From: Falsigemmobacter faecalis | GTDB lineage: Bacteria; Pseudomonadota; Alphaproteobacteria; Rhodobacterales; Rhodobacteraceae | Length of the DNA stretch: 52,768 nucleotides | Reading direction: 5' to 3' | NCBI RefSeq assembly: GCF_003863335.1 | Contig: NZ_RRAZ01000026.1 | Span: 1-52,768, forward strand | Shown: piece by piece, positions 9,407 through 17,367 of the stretch | Position numbering within the stretch: position 1 is the stretch's first letter | Layout: each line of letters opens with the position of its first letter | The notes under the pieces: generated by a model | The model's database searches: none | What the model was told of the DNA's origin: nothing | What the model saw: only the letters and a program-made list of their open reading frames with translations | Translations under genes and position numbers: made by a program

Positions 9407-9651
9407 TCAGGCGCTCAGTTCCGGCTGCCTCTCAGGCGCCAGCAGCCGGAGCGCGCCTGTCCCATCCCAATCGAGGGTCCGGCTGCGGCCGGGCCCTCTT
9501 TTGTTGCGCAGCACCTTCCAGGCATGAAGCACCCGCCCCCCGGGCAGCGCCCGGGTGCATGAAACACCGGCCCCTGGTGGCGCAGCGCCTGATAAAGCGC
9601 AAAGCCGCCCGCCTCATGCACCCGGGCGGGGCGCAGATCAAAGGGGCTCAT
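9407..9651 (-). pseudogene. Small unknown ORF with an apparent frameshift
   Basis: Reading the minus strand, a frame starts at ATG 9651, overlapping the end of the SRAP gene by 14 bases, and begins MSPFDLRPARVHEAGGFALY. Near 9535-9550, in a run of C/G bases, the coding-like signal moves to another frame that ends WDGTGALRLLAPERQPELSA before a stop at 9407-9409. Without the shift the first frame continues into Cys/Gly-rich, unlikely protein. Codon use on both sides looks genuine. I do not recognise the family. It could be a real disruption or a sequencing error in the C-run. Confidence 0.45.
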
Positions 9652-10312
9652 CGGTGACATCCTCCAGCACCTCCAGGCTGCCATCCTCCAAAGGGCGCTG
9701 CAGAGACAGCGCCTCCGGCAGCGGCGCGCTCAGCCAGCGGCGCCAGTCCTCAGGCCTGCTCAGGATCACCGGCATGGCTTTGGGATGCACCGCCGCGACT
9801 TCGCGATTGGGCTCTGTCGTCAGAAAGCCGAAGAGATCGGTGGTCACCGCGCCCTCTTTCAGCCTGCGCACCGAGGTCCACTCGGTATGGATCCCGGCAA
9901 AGAAGGCCAGCGGGCGATCCTGGCCCAGCGCAAACCACAGGGGCTTTCCGCGCGCAGCCCCGGGGCGGGTGTCCGGCTCTGAGAAAGCATCAAAGGGCAC
10001 GAGGCAGCGGTGCGTGACCCCCAGCCAGCGCCGCCAGTGCGCAGAAGCGGTGTTGCGGATATTGGTGACGCCGGGATCGGTGCGCTTTCCCACCAGACAG
10101 GCCTGCGGCGTAGGCATCCCCCAGCGCGCGGTGGTGATCTGAAAGCCCCCCGCTGCAACTGTGATGACCGGAGCGCGGTAATCGGGATAAATCCGCCTCA
10201 GCACCGGCTGATTGCCGCTGTTGTCCTGCAATGCCTCTCCGGCGAGCAGGGCCTGAGAGAAGACCTGCCGCATGGCATCCTGACTTCTGGTCTGGGAATA
10301 GAGATTGCACAT
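9638..10312 (-). CDS. SRAP (YedK/HMCES-type) abasic-site shield protein
   Basis: Family members crosslink to abasic sites in single-stranded DNA and protect them during replication; acting in the cytoplasm, they form a thiazolidine bond through Cys2. Here the chain starts Met-Cys-Asn-Leu-Tyr, so Met removal exposes the catalytic Cys. A GTG directly upstream is in frame but would bury the Cys, which decides for ATG 10312. Other family marks: RCLVPFDAFSEPD (equivalent of the GFYEW glutamate region) and VHPKAMPVIL, which carries the conserved histidine. The protein has 224 residues, normal for the family. The FDAF version of the usual ADGFYEW block is divergent, so activity may be altered. Confidence 0.85.
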   Translation of the reverse strand: MCNLYSQTRSQDAMRQVFSQALLAGEALQDNSGNQPVLRRIYPDYRAPVITVAAGGFQITTARWGMPTPQACLVGKRTDPGVTNIRNTASAHWRRWLGVTHRCLVPFDAFSEPDTRPGAARGKPLWFALGQDRPLAFFAGIHTEWTSVRRLKEGAVTTDLFGFLTTEPNREVAAVHPKAMPVILSRPEDWRRWLSAPLPEALSLQRPLEDGSLEVLEDVTDEPL

Positions 10313-10471
10313 CACCCGGCCCCACCATGAACATTACAAGAACATACCGGAGGCTCCGCCCCTCTGGCAAGCCGCCCTGCACGCTTCTGAGCGATAACTC
10401 CGGAGCCGCCCTGCGGCTGCAACGTTGCCCCCCTATCAGCCGCAACTGCGGCGCGAAAGATGAGGTAGCGG

Positions 10472-12085
10472 GTGGCTCTTCCCTTGCGAGATGCGCGCAG
10501 ACTGGCGGAAATCATTGCGACCTTCACCCGCTTCGGCGGCGGCTGGCTGCTGGAGCGCGGCGGATTATCCCCCGGCCCCGCCCGGGGCGACGAGGATCTG
10601 ACCCCCGCCCGCCTGCGCCAGGCGCTGGAGGCGCTGGGCCCGGTCTTTGTGAAACTGGGGCAGATCCTCTCAACGCGGCGCGATCTGATTGACGCCCCCT
10701 GGGCCGATGCGCTCAGCCATCTGCGCGCCAGGGTCACGCCGCTGCCCTGGTCTGAGATGGAGGCCCGCGCCGAAACCGCCCTTGGCCGTCCCTGGCGCGA
10801 GGTCTTCTCCGCGATCACCCCCGAGCCGATCGGATCGGCTTCGATCGGGCAGGTCTATGCGGCAAAGCTGCTCGATGGCACGGATGTGGTCATCAAAATC
10901 ACCCGCCCCGACCAGGAAGAGCGCATTCAGGCCGATCTGCGCCTGCTTGAATATGCCGCAGCCCGGGCGGCGGCCCTTTCGCCGGGCGTTGCGCGTTATC
11001 AGCCTGCGGCCATGGTGCGCGAGCTGGCCCGCGCCATCCGCGCCGAATTTGATCTGACCGAGGAGGCAGAGAACACCGAAGAAATGGCCGCCAACCTGGC
11101 CGGCTTTCCGAAAGTGCGGGTGCCAAAGCTCTGGCGTGCGTATTCCTCGCGCGATCTGATGGTGCAGGAGCGCATCTTCGGCACGCCCCCCTCAGATGCC
11201 GAAGCCCTGGCGGCGGCGGGGCTGGATGGCCCGACCCTGGCAGCTGTGGGGGCTGAGGCCTTCATGCATTCGCTGCTGGTCGAGCGGGTGTTTCATGCCG
11301 ATCCGCATCCGGGCAATCTCTTTGCGCTGCCCGGCAATCAGATGGCCTTTATTGATTTTGGCATGGTCGGTCGCCTGACCACCGCGCGGCAGCGCGAATT
11401 GATGGCCTTTCTCAAAGCCATTGTCACCGCCGACCCAAAGGCCTTTGCCAAACTTCTGCTGCGCTGGAGCGGGGCCGACAACATTCATACGCCCCCCGCC
11501 TCGCTGGAGGCGGCGGCGGGGCGCTTTATCGCGCGGCACAGCCGCAGGGGGCTCGACCTCTCGCGGGCGATCACCGACATCATGGAGATGGTGCGCGAGG
11601 AAAATCTCGCCCTGCCGCCGGATCTGGTGCTGCTGTTCAAGGCCATGGCCACGGCGGATGGCACCATGAAACTCCTTGATCCGTCCTTCGACAGCATCAC
11701 TGCGGCGAAACCCTTTGTCGCCCGCGATCTTCTGGCGCTGCCGAAACCCGAAGAGCTGGCCGCGCGCTTCAGCGATTTCGCGGGCGCCGCCGCTGCCTTT
11801 GGCGAAGAGGCCCCCGATCTGCTGCGCGCAGGCCTCGCCCGCCTGAGCGAGGGCAGACTGCGCGCCGAAGTGACCCTGGCGGGCGGCGGCGATCTCGCCC
11901 GCGCGCTGGAACAGGCGGCGCGGCGCATCGCGGGCGGGCTGGTGCTGGCGGCGCTTTTGCTGACCATGGGGCCGGTGCTTGCCAAAGCGGGACCCCTGGT
12001 GGCCGGTCTGCCGCTGGGCTCCTGGCTGGGGATTCTGGGGCTGATCGGGGGCGTGTGGCATATCTCACGGCGCTGGAAACTTTAG
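10472..12085 (+). CDS. ABC1/UbiB-family atypical kinase
   Basis: A 537-residue member of the ABC1/UbiB family of protein-kinase-like ATPases, linked in general to ubiquinone lipid handling. Seen: the family-specific KLGQ motif at 61-64 (VKLGQILSTRRDL), the Ala/Ser nucleotide loop GSASIGQ at 121-127, the likely ATP Lys142, the catalytic-loop block DPHPGN at 277-282, and metal-binding DFG at 295-297. A hydrophobic C-terminus suggests a membrane anchor. GTG start with GAGG upstream. The N-terminus does not look like the ubiB that sits beside ubiE in this group, so I leave the symbol empty. It is divergent from the SRAP gene. Confidence 0.82.
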   Translation: MALPLRDARRLAEIIATFTRFGGGWLLERGGLSPGPARGDEDLTPARLRQALEALGPVFVKLGQILSTRRDLIDAPWADALSHLRARVTPLPWSEMEARAETALGRPWREVFSAITPEPIGSASIGQVYAAKLLDGTDVVIKITRPDQEERIQADLRLLEYAAARAAALSPGVARYQPAAMVRELARAIRAEFDLTEEAENTEEMAANLAGFPKVRVPKLWRAYSSRDLMVQERIFGTPPSDAEALAAAGLDGPTLAAVGAEAFMHSLLVERVFHADPHPGNLFALPGNQMAFIDFGMVGRLTTARQRELMAFLKAIVTADPKAFAKLLLRWSGADNIHTPPASLEAAAGRFIARHSRRGLDLSRAITDIMEMVREENLALPPDLVLLFKAMATADGTMKLLDPSFDSITAAKPFVARDLLALPKPEELAARFSDFAGAAAAFGEEAPDLLRAGLARLSEGRLRAEVTLAGGGDLARALEQAARRIAGGLVLAALLLTMGPVLAKAGPLVAGLPLGSWLGILGLIGGVWHISRRWKL

Positions 12086-12205
12086 CGGGGCGCTTGAAGC
12101 CGCGGGGGAAATTCTTATATTCCCCCGCAGATGAGCGGAAACCGTGGCTCATTCTGACCTGTATCTGCCCGGGACGGACCGGGCGTTTCAGACCGGAGAC
12201 ACGGC

Positions 12206-12649
12206 ATGTTCCGCCTGCCCGCCACCCAGCGACGCCTTGTGTATGTCGCCCTCTTTGAGAGCCTGGCGATTGTGCTCTCGACACTCCTCCTTAATCTGCT
12301 GAGCAAGGATGACAGCCATTCCTCGCTGCCCGTGGCCGTTGCGGTCTCGGTGATTGCCGTGGTGTGGAACTTCGTCTTCAACACCGGCTTTGAGGCGGCA
12401 GAGCGCCGCTTTGGCATCACCCACCGCAGCCTGCTGGTCCGGGTGGTCCATGCCGCAGGCTTTGAGGGCGGGCTGGTGCTCTTTACGGTGCCGCTCTTCA
12501 TGCTCTGGTATCAGGTGGGCGTCATCGACGCTCTGGTGATGGAGGCCGCGATCCTGGTGTTCTTCCTCGTCTTTACCTTCGTCTTCACGCTGGCCTTTGA
12601 CCGCGTTTTCCCGCTGCCGCATCAGCAGGTGCAGGTACAGGACGCCTGA
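12206..12649 (+). CDS. PACE-family small multidrug efflux protein
   Basis: A 147-residue inner-membrane protein with four membrane helices arranged as two similar pairs, the layout of the proteobacterial antimicrobial compound efflux (PACE, AceI-type) family. The first repeat contains RRLVYVALFESLAIV and the marker WNFVFNTGFEAAERR; the second contains HAAGFEGGL and FFLVFTFVFTLAFDRVF. The conserved acidic residue in helix 1 that AceI needs for chlorhexidine binding has a counterpart in Glu of LFESLAI. Family members export chlorhexidine, acriflavine or short diamines; the substrate here is unknown. RBS GGAGA precedes ATG. A bidirectional terminator follows. Confidence 0.8.
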   Translation: MFRLPATQRRLVYVALFESLAIVLSTLLLNLLSKDDSHSSLPVAVAVSVIAVVWNFVFNTGFEAAERRFGITHRSLLVRVVHAAGFEGGLVLFTVPLFMLWYQVGVIDALVMEAAILVFFLVFTFVFTLAFDRVFPLPHQQVQVQDA

Positions 12650-12653
12650 TACG

Positions 12654-12689
12654 AAAAAGCCCCGGTGCAGCGCTGCACCGGGGCTTTTT
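12654..12689. terminator. Bidirectional intrinsic terminator
   Basis: Perfect palindrome: AAAAAGCCCCGGTGCAGC pairs with GCTGCACCGGGGCTTTTT. A-run and T-run flank the GC stem, so it can stop both the PACE gene (plus) and the convergent small secreted-protein gene (minus). Confidence 0.92.
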
Positions 12690-12690
12690 C

Positions 12691-13119
12691 TCAGGTCCGG
12701 GTCCGGTCTTCGAGTTTGATCAGCGTCCAGCAGGGCTGGCGCTGGAAAGTATAGGTGATGTCAACGCCCATGCCCCCCGTGGTCTGCAGCGTTACCGTTT
12801 CCGCATCCACCTCGGTATAGGTCAGCTTATGGCCCATTTTCACCGCCGCCAGATCGGGCAGGATCGGCCAGCCAAGCTCGTCATGATCATGCGGTGTCTC
12901 GATCAGAACCGGGCCGTCTTTGGCCTCCATCTCCATGAAGGCGGCATCGAGCGGATTGAGGCTGGCGGACTGCTGGTTCGTGGCCGAGCCGCCGAACCAG
13001 GCAACAAATTCCTCAATATCGTCAAAATCACAGGCGGTCTTCCCGGCGGTGATCACCGGGTTCGCCAGGGCCGCAGGTGCCGCCATTATCAGGGTGAGCG
13101 CGGCAAAAATCGCTTTCAT
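12691..13119 (-). CDS. Hypothetical secreted protein
   Basis: A 142-residue protein that I do not recognise. Residues 1-19 form a signal peptide ending ALA before NPVITAG. The mature part is acidic, with two Cys residues (in TACDFDD and RQPCWTL) that could form a disulfide, and an HDHDE cluster near the middle. These features suggest a small periplasmic protein. The open frame extends upstream through the divergent kinase gene, but ATG 13119 has AGGA in the leader and starts exactly at the signal peptide. The gene is convergent with the PACE gene and ends at the shared terminator. Confidence 0.7.
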   Translation of the reverse strand: MKAIFAALTLIMAAPAALANPVITAGKTACDFDDIEEFVAWFGGSATNQQSASLNPLDAAFMEMEAKDGPVLIETPHDHDELGWPILPDLAAVKMGHKLTYTEVDAETVTLQTTGGMGVDITYTFQRQPCWTLIKLEDRTRT

Positions 13120-13245
13120 CACAAATCCTTCCGGAAAATCTTCCGGCCGGATCCTGCTCTGCGCCCCGGGGGCTGTCAACGCCGGCGTCACGCGGGGGCC
13201 ATCCTGGTGATTGCCACAGCCCCCGCCGCACCCTATGTCTGAGCC

Positions 13246-14556
13246 ATGGCCCTGCGCATCCGCTCTTATCTGCCCCGCAGCCTTTATGGTCGTGCCGCCC
13301 TGATCCTGGTGGCACCGATCGTGATTATCCAGCTTCTGGTCTCGGTGGCCTTTATCCAGCGCCACTATGAGGGCGTGACCGAGCAGATGAGCGAGAGCCT
13401 GGTCTATGAACTGCGGCTGGTGCGCGAACTGCATCTCTCGGGAGAGCGCGACCGCGCCAAACAGGTGGCCGAAAGGCTGGGCCTGAAGGTGGCCCCGGCT
13501 GCGGCAGCGCCGCTGGACGAAAGCCACGCCTTTTTCGATTTCTCCGGCCGCGTCATTCAGCGCATCCTGCGAGAGGGGCTGCCCGATGTGGTGGCCGTCG
13601 ATATCAACAGCCACCACCGTGAGGTTCTGCTGCGCGCAGGCCCCCCCGGCGATCAGATCGACATTCTGATTGAGCGGCGCAGGCTCTCGGCTTCTAACCC
13701 GCACCAGCTGCTGGTTCTGATGGTGTTTGCGGGGCTGCTGCTGGGCTGCATCGCCTATGTTTTCCTGCGCAACCAGCTGCGCCCCATCAAAAAGCTGGCC
13801 GATGCCTCCGAGGCTTTTGGCCGGGGCCAGATCCTGCCCTATCGCCCGCGCGGGGCCGAAGAAGTCCGCGCCGCCGGGGCCGCCTTTTTGCAGATGCGCG
13901 CCCGGATTGAGCGCCAGATTGAGCAGCGCACCCTGATGCTCTCGGGCGTCAGCCATGATCTGCGCACGCCGCTGACGCGCCTGCGGCTGGAACTCTCGAT
14001 GCTCGACCCCGGCCCCGAGGTCGATGCCATGGAAAGCGATCTCGCGGAGATGGACCGCATGATCAGCGGCTTTCTGGACTATGCCCGGGGCGATGCGGCG
14101 GAAGAAGCGGTCCTGACCAGCCCCCTGAAGCTTTTGCAGGAAATCACCATGCGGGCGCGGCGCGCCGGGCTGAAGGTTGAGCTGCTGCCGCTCTCTGCGG
14201 GGGGAGAGGTGCCCGAGGTCTGGCTGCGCCCTGATGCGGTCACCCGCGCGGTTGAGAACCTGGTGAACAATGCTGCGCGCTACGGCGATCTGATTGAGAT
14301 TTCGCTCAGCTGGACCACCCGCAAGCTCATCATCTCAATCCAGGACGACGGCCCCGGCATCCCCCCCGAGCAGCGCGAACTGGCGATGAAGCCCTTTGCC
14401 CGGCTTGATCCCTCGCGCAATGCCAATGACGGCTCCAACACGGGGCTGGGTCTGGCCATCGTGGCCGAGATCGCGATCAGTCACGGCGGTTCGCTGCAAC
14501 TGGCGCAGAGCCTGCGCCTGGGCGGGCTGCGGGCCGATATCACCCTGGCGCGTTAG
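13246..14556 (+). CDS. EnvZ-like sensor histidine kinase
   Basis: Inner-membrane sensor kinase, 436 residues. Membrane helix at about 18-36, periplasmic sensor 40-150, second helix 155-174, HAMP 175-228, then HisKA with phosphoacceptor His237 in the EnvZ-type motif SGVSHDLRTPLTRLRLEL. The ATPase domain has an N-box AVENLVNNAARYGD (Asn338, Asn341, Asn342), G1 QDDGPGIP with Asp367, and G2 GSNTGLGLAIV. No response-regulator gene is adjacent, so the partner is encoded elsewhere. The resemblance to EnvZ suggests an OmpR-type partner. The signal sensed is unknown. Confidence 0.85.
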   Translation: MALRIRSYLPRSLYGRAALILVAPIVIIQLLVSVAFIQRHYEGVTEQMSESLVYELRLVRELHLSGERDRAKQVAERLGLKVAPAAAAPLDESHAFFDFSGRVIQRILREGLPDVVAVDINSHHREVLLRAGPPGDQIDILIERRRLSASNPHQLLVLMVFAGLLLGCIAYVFLRNQLRPIKKLADASEAFGRGQILPYRPRGAEEVRAAGAAFLQMRARIERQIEQRTLMLSGVSHDLRTPLTRLRLELSMLDPGPEVDAMESDLAEMDRMISGFLDYARGDAAEEAVLTSPLKLLQEITMRARRAGLKVELLPLSAGGEVPEVWLRPDAVTRAVENLVNNAARYGDLIEISLSWTTRKLIISIQDDGPGIPPEQRELAMKPFARLDPSRNANDGSNTGLGLAIVAEIAISHGGSLQLAQSLRLGGLRADITLAR

Positions 14557-14597
14557 GCCCGGGATTATCCCACGGATCCCGCAGCTTCCCCACATAG

Positions 14598-14606
14598 TTA
14601 TCCACA
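14598..14606 (+). promoter_or_regulatory. DnaA box (exact consensus)
   Basis: TTATCCACA, the strongest form of the DnaA-binding 9-mer. It is paired with a second match 242 bases away in the same orientation. Confidence 0.5.
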
Positions 14607-14839
14607 GGGTGGGCGCGGTATTCCTCAGGATCCGCCTGACAGATCTGCGCCCTGCACCCGCCACCGCCGGCCAGATCCCTCTCAGGAATAGGCGCGCCAT
14701 TCGACGGATATATAAGGATTTTTCCGCTCATTTCAGCGAAGACCTGCCAGAGCTTTGCGCAAGGCCCCCGTGGCCAGAGCGAGCCCCGCCTGCGAAAAAC
14801 GCAGCCAGCCTCTCTCATTCCGCTGTGCAGGACCAAAGG

Positions 14840-14848
14840 TTATTCACA
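14840..14848 (+). promoter_or_regulatory. DnaA box (consensus TTATNCACA)
   Basis: TTATTCACA, matching the degenerate consensus, in the same orientation as the site at 14598. A single such match is expected by chance in long DNA; the close pair is what makes it notable. Confidence 0.4.
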
Positions 14849-14929
14849 GCCCCGCAGCGACAGTTTACCGCAGCCTGCCGCGGCCTGCCGCCTCCCGCGC
14901 GGCACGAAAGCCGCCCGGGAGATCTGCAC

Positions 14930-16744
14930 TCAAAGCGGCGCGCAGGCCCCGCGCAGCCAGTCCCGCACCTCAGCGCTGACCCTGGGCCCGATCTTTGCCA
15001 GCACCGCGGCATGATAGTCATCAAGCCAGGCGCGCTCGGCCCTCGACAGCTCCTCCACCAGGATCAGGCGGCGGTCAAAGGGGGCCCAGGTCAGGGTCTC
15101 AAAGTCATACATTTTCCGCTGCGCATCGCCGCCCGCAAGCGCCTCTGCCTCGCGGACCACGATCAGGTTCTCCAGCCGGATGCCATAGGCCCCCTCGCGG
15201 TAATAACCCGGCTCGTTTGAGAGGATCATCCCCGGCAGGAAAGGCACATCCGAGACCCGCGACAGCCGCTGCGGCCCCTCATGCACGCAAAGGAAGGCCC
15301 CCACGCCATGGCCGGTGCCATGATCATAATCGCAATGCAGCGTCCAGAGCGGCGCCCGCGCCAGCGCATCGAGATGGCAGCCCGCCACCCCCGCCGGGAA
15401 CCGCGCCCGCGAGACCGCAATCATGCCCTGCAGCACCGCCGTAAACGCCCGCGCCGCCCCCTCAGGCGGGGTGCCGATCACCATGGTGCGGGTGATATCG
15501 GTGGTGCCGTCTTTATACTGACCACCGCTGTCGACCAGCATCAGGGAATTCGGCTCAAGGCGGCGGTTGCTGTCTTCCGAGACGCGGTAATGGATCACCG
15601 CGCCATTGGGGCCCGCGCCCGAGATGGTCTCAAAGCTGAGATCATGGAGCTGATTGGTGGCGCGGCGGAACCCTTCGAGGGCGGTGACCACACCGATCTC
15701 GGTCTCCACCTCCCCTGCGCAGACGGCCCCGGCGCGGCCGTCGAACCAGCAAAGGAACTCCGCCACGGCAGCGCCATCGCGCAGATGGGCTTCGCGGGTG
15801 GCCGCGATCTCAGCCGCGTTCTTGCAGGCCTTGGGCAGGCGGCAGGGATCGTCGCCATAGACGAAAGCCACCCCCGCCTGATGCAGAATGTCTGAGACCG
15901 CCCAGGGCGCGGTGCCGCGATCCACCCGCACCGGGCCTTTCAGCCCGGTCAGCGCGGTTGCGAAATCTTCCTCAGGCGCAAGGCGCACCTCGGGGCCCAG
16001 CAGATCAAGCAGTGCTGCGGGGAATTTCGCCGCATGGGCAAAAAGATCAACCGAACCATCGGCATGCAGGATCGCAAAGCTTTGCACCAGCGGGTTTCGG
16101 GGCAGATCCGCGCCGCGAATATTCAAAAGCCAGCAGATGCTGTCGGGCAGCGTGATGACCGCGCTGGCCTGCCCCTCTTTGGCCAGCACCGCGCCCAGAC
16201 GCGCGCGCCTGGCGGCAGAGGTCTCGCCCGCCAGCTCTTCCGGATGGGCAAAGGCGGGCTGGATGGCGGGGCCGGGCTGATCGGGCCAGACCGCATCGAC
16301 GTGGTTTTCGCTGGCCTGAAGGCGCAGCGGATGACCCTCCAGCGCCTTGCCGATCGCGGCGATCTCAGCAGCGGTGTGCAGCCAGGGATCAAAACCCACC
16401 ACGCCTTCCGCCAGATTGTCGCGCAGCCAGTCGCCCGCGCTCACCTCAGGCCAGTCGACCGGGGTGAAAACCGGGGCCACCTGCTGGCGCACCTGCAGCC
16501 GGTAGCGGCCATCCACAAAGACCCCCGCGATCTCCGGCAGCACGATGCAAAAGCCCGCCGAGCCGCTGAAGCCCGTCAGCCAGGCCAGACGCGCATCGCG
16601 GGGGGCCACATATTCGCCCTGCCAGGCATCTGCGCGCGGCACCAGAAAGCCCTGAATACCGGCCTCCGCCAGCGCAAGGCGCAGAGCAGCCAGCCGCGGC
16701 GGGCCCTGCTCGGGCGAGTTCTCGGCAGTAAAAGTTTGAAACAT
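14930..16744 (-). CDS. Aminopeptidase P family (M24B) metallopeptidase
   Basis: Cytoplasmic Xaa-Pro aminopeptidase that removes the N-terminal residue before proline, helping recycle proline peptides. At 604 residues it has the three-domain layout of the long (APP1-like) form: two creatinase-like N-terminal domains and a pita-bread catalytic domain. The five metal ligands are all present and correctly spaced: Asp405 (LVDSGGQY), Asp416 (DGTTDITRT), His479 (HGTGHGVG), Glu511 (SNEPGYY) and Glu525 (RLENLIVV). A dinuclear Mn or Zn centre is expected. ATG 16744 has GAGG six bases upstream. It is divergent from the TerB-like gene. Confidence 0.9.
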   Translation of the reverse strand: MFQTFTAENSPEQGPPRLAALRLALAEAGIQGFLVPRADAWQGEYVAPRDARLAWLTGFSGSAGFCIVLPEIAGVFVDGRYRLQVRQQVAPVFTPVDWPEVSAGDWLRDNLAEGVVGFDPWLHTAAEIAAIGKALEGHPLRLQASENHVDAVWPDQPGPAIQPAFAHPEELAGETSAARRARLGAVLAKEGQASAVITLPDSICWLLNIRGADLPRNPLVQSFAILHADGSVDLFAHAAKFPAALLDLLGPEVRLAPEEDFATALTGLKGPVRVDRGTAPWAVSDILHQAGVAFVYGDDPCRLPKACKNAAEIAATREAHLRDGAAVAEFLCWFDGRAGAVCAGEVETEIGVVTALEGFRRATNQLHDLSFETISGAGPNGAVIHYRVSEDSNRRLEPNSLMLVDSGGQYKDGTTDITRTMVIGTPPEGAARAFTAVLQGMIAVSRARFPAGVAGCHLDALARAPLWTLHCDYDHGTGHGVGAFLCVHEGPQRLSRVSDVPFLPGMILSNEPGYYREGAYGIRLENLIVVREAEALAGGDAQRKMYDFETLTWAPFDRRLILVEELSRAERAWLDDYHAAVLAKIGPRVSAEVRDWLRGACAPL

Positions 16745-16856
16745 AACGGCCTCATCGAGGAACGGGAATCGAACCTGCAGGGTTACACCCTCAGGATGTC
16801 AGGGCAACGCGGTGCAAGCGCGAACCCGATATCCCGGGCTAAGAGCGGAGGCGACG

Positions 16857-17285
16857 ATGATCAACAGAATTCTGGGCTTTCTCAGCAGTGCCCCCCCGCC
16901 GCGCCCCCTGCCAGAGGCCGATGCGGCGCATCTGATCGGGGCGCTGATGATCCGGCTGGCACGGGCGGATGAGCGGTTGAACCTGCCCGAATTGCAGGCG
17001 ATCGACCGGCTGTTCATCCGCCGCCTTGGCATGAAGGCCGTGGAGGCCGCAAAGATGCGCGCCGATTGCGAGCGTCTGGAAGCGGTGCTGCCGCCCACGG
17101 AAGAGCTGGGCAATCTGCTGTCGGAAAAAATCCCCCCCGATCAACGCTTTGAGCTGCGCGAAGGGCTGATCGAAGTGGCGGAGGCCGATGGCCGGATTGA
17201 CCCGCGCGAAGCTGAGATGATTGAGGAAATCCGCGCGCTTCTGCAGCGGGCACCTGGTCAGATCAATGCGCATAATCTGGCCTGA
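16857..17285 (+). CDS. TerB-like (TerB_N/DjlA-type) family protein
   Basis: A 142-residue all-helical acidic protein of the tellurite-resistance TerB family. The two TerB repeats show as LIGALMIRLARADERLNLPE and LIEVAEADGRIDPREAEM, each carrying the acidic A-D/E-x-R/x-D/E metal-binding pattern. Family members bind divalent metals and are often stress-related. No other ter gene is present, so tellurite resistance is not implied. ATG 16857 has GGAGG close upstream; an upstream in-frame start has no RBS. Convergent with cobT and separated from it by a terminator-like hairpin. Confidence 0.8.
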   Translation: MINRILGFLSSAPPPRPLPEADAAHLIGALMIRLARADERLNLPELQAIDRLFIRRLGMKAVEAAKMRADCERLEAVLPPTEELGNLLSEKIPPDQRFELREGLIEVAEADGRIDPREAEMIEEIRALLQRAPGQINAHNLA

Positions 17286-17323
17286 ATAACGATTACAAGA
17301 CAGGCCACTTCAGGAAAAACAAA

Positions 17324-17357
17324 AGCCACGCCCTTTCGCAAAGGCGCGGCAGTCTTT
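17324..17357. terminator. Probable terminator between convergent genes
   Basis: Hairpin GCCACGCCCTTT-CGC-AAAGGCGCGGC with one mismatch and one bulge. It is followed on the plus strand by TCTTTT and preceded by an A-rich run, so it may serve both the TerB-like gene and cobT. Confidence 0.65.
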
Positions 17358-17367
17358 TACGGCGAAG

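Larger units (their letters stand above)
14557..14929. other. Intergenic region with two DnaA-box matches
   Basis: A stretch of about 370 bases between convergent genes with no gene. It contains an exact TTATCCACA at 14598-14606 and TTATTCACA at 14840-14848, both fitting the DnaA consensus TTATNCACA on the plus strand. Between them lies the most A/T-rich patch of the neighbourhood (about 14708-14722, GATATATAAGGATTTTT). No intrinsic terminator was recognised. Confidence 0.55.

Noticed and set aside
14557-14929. Chromosomal origin of replication
   Set aside because: Only two DnaA boxes and none of the usual origin neighbours; kept as a finding, not as an annotated origin.
16857-17285. Tellurite-resistance operon
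   Set aside because: Only one TerB-like protein is present, without terC, terD or terE.
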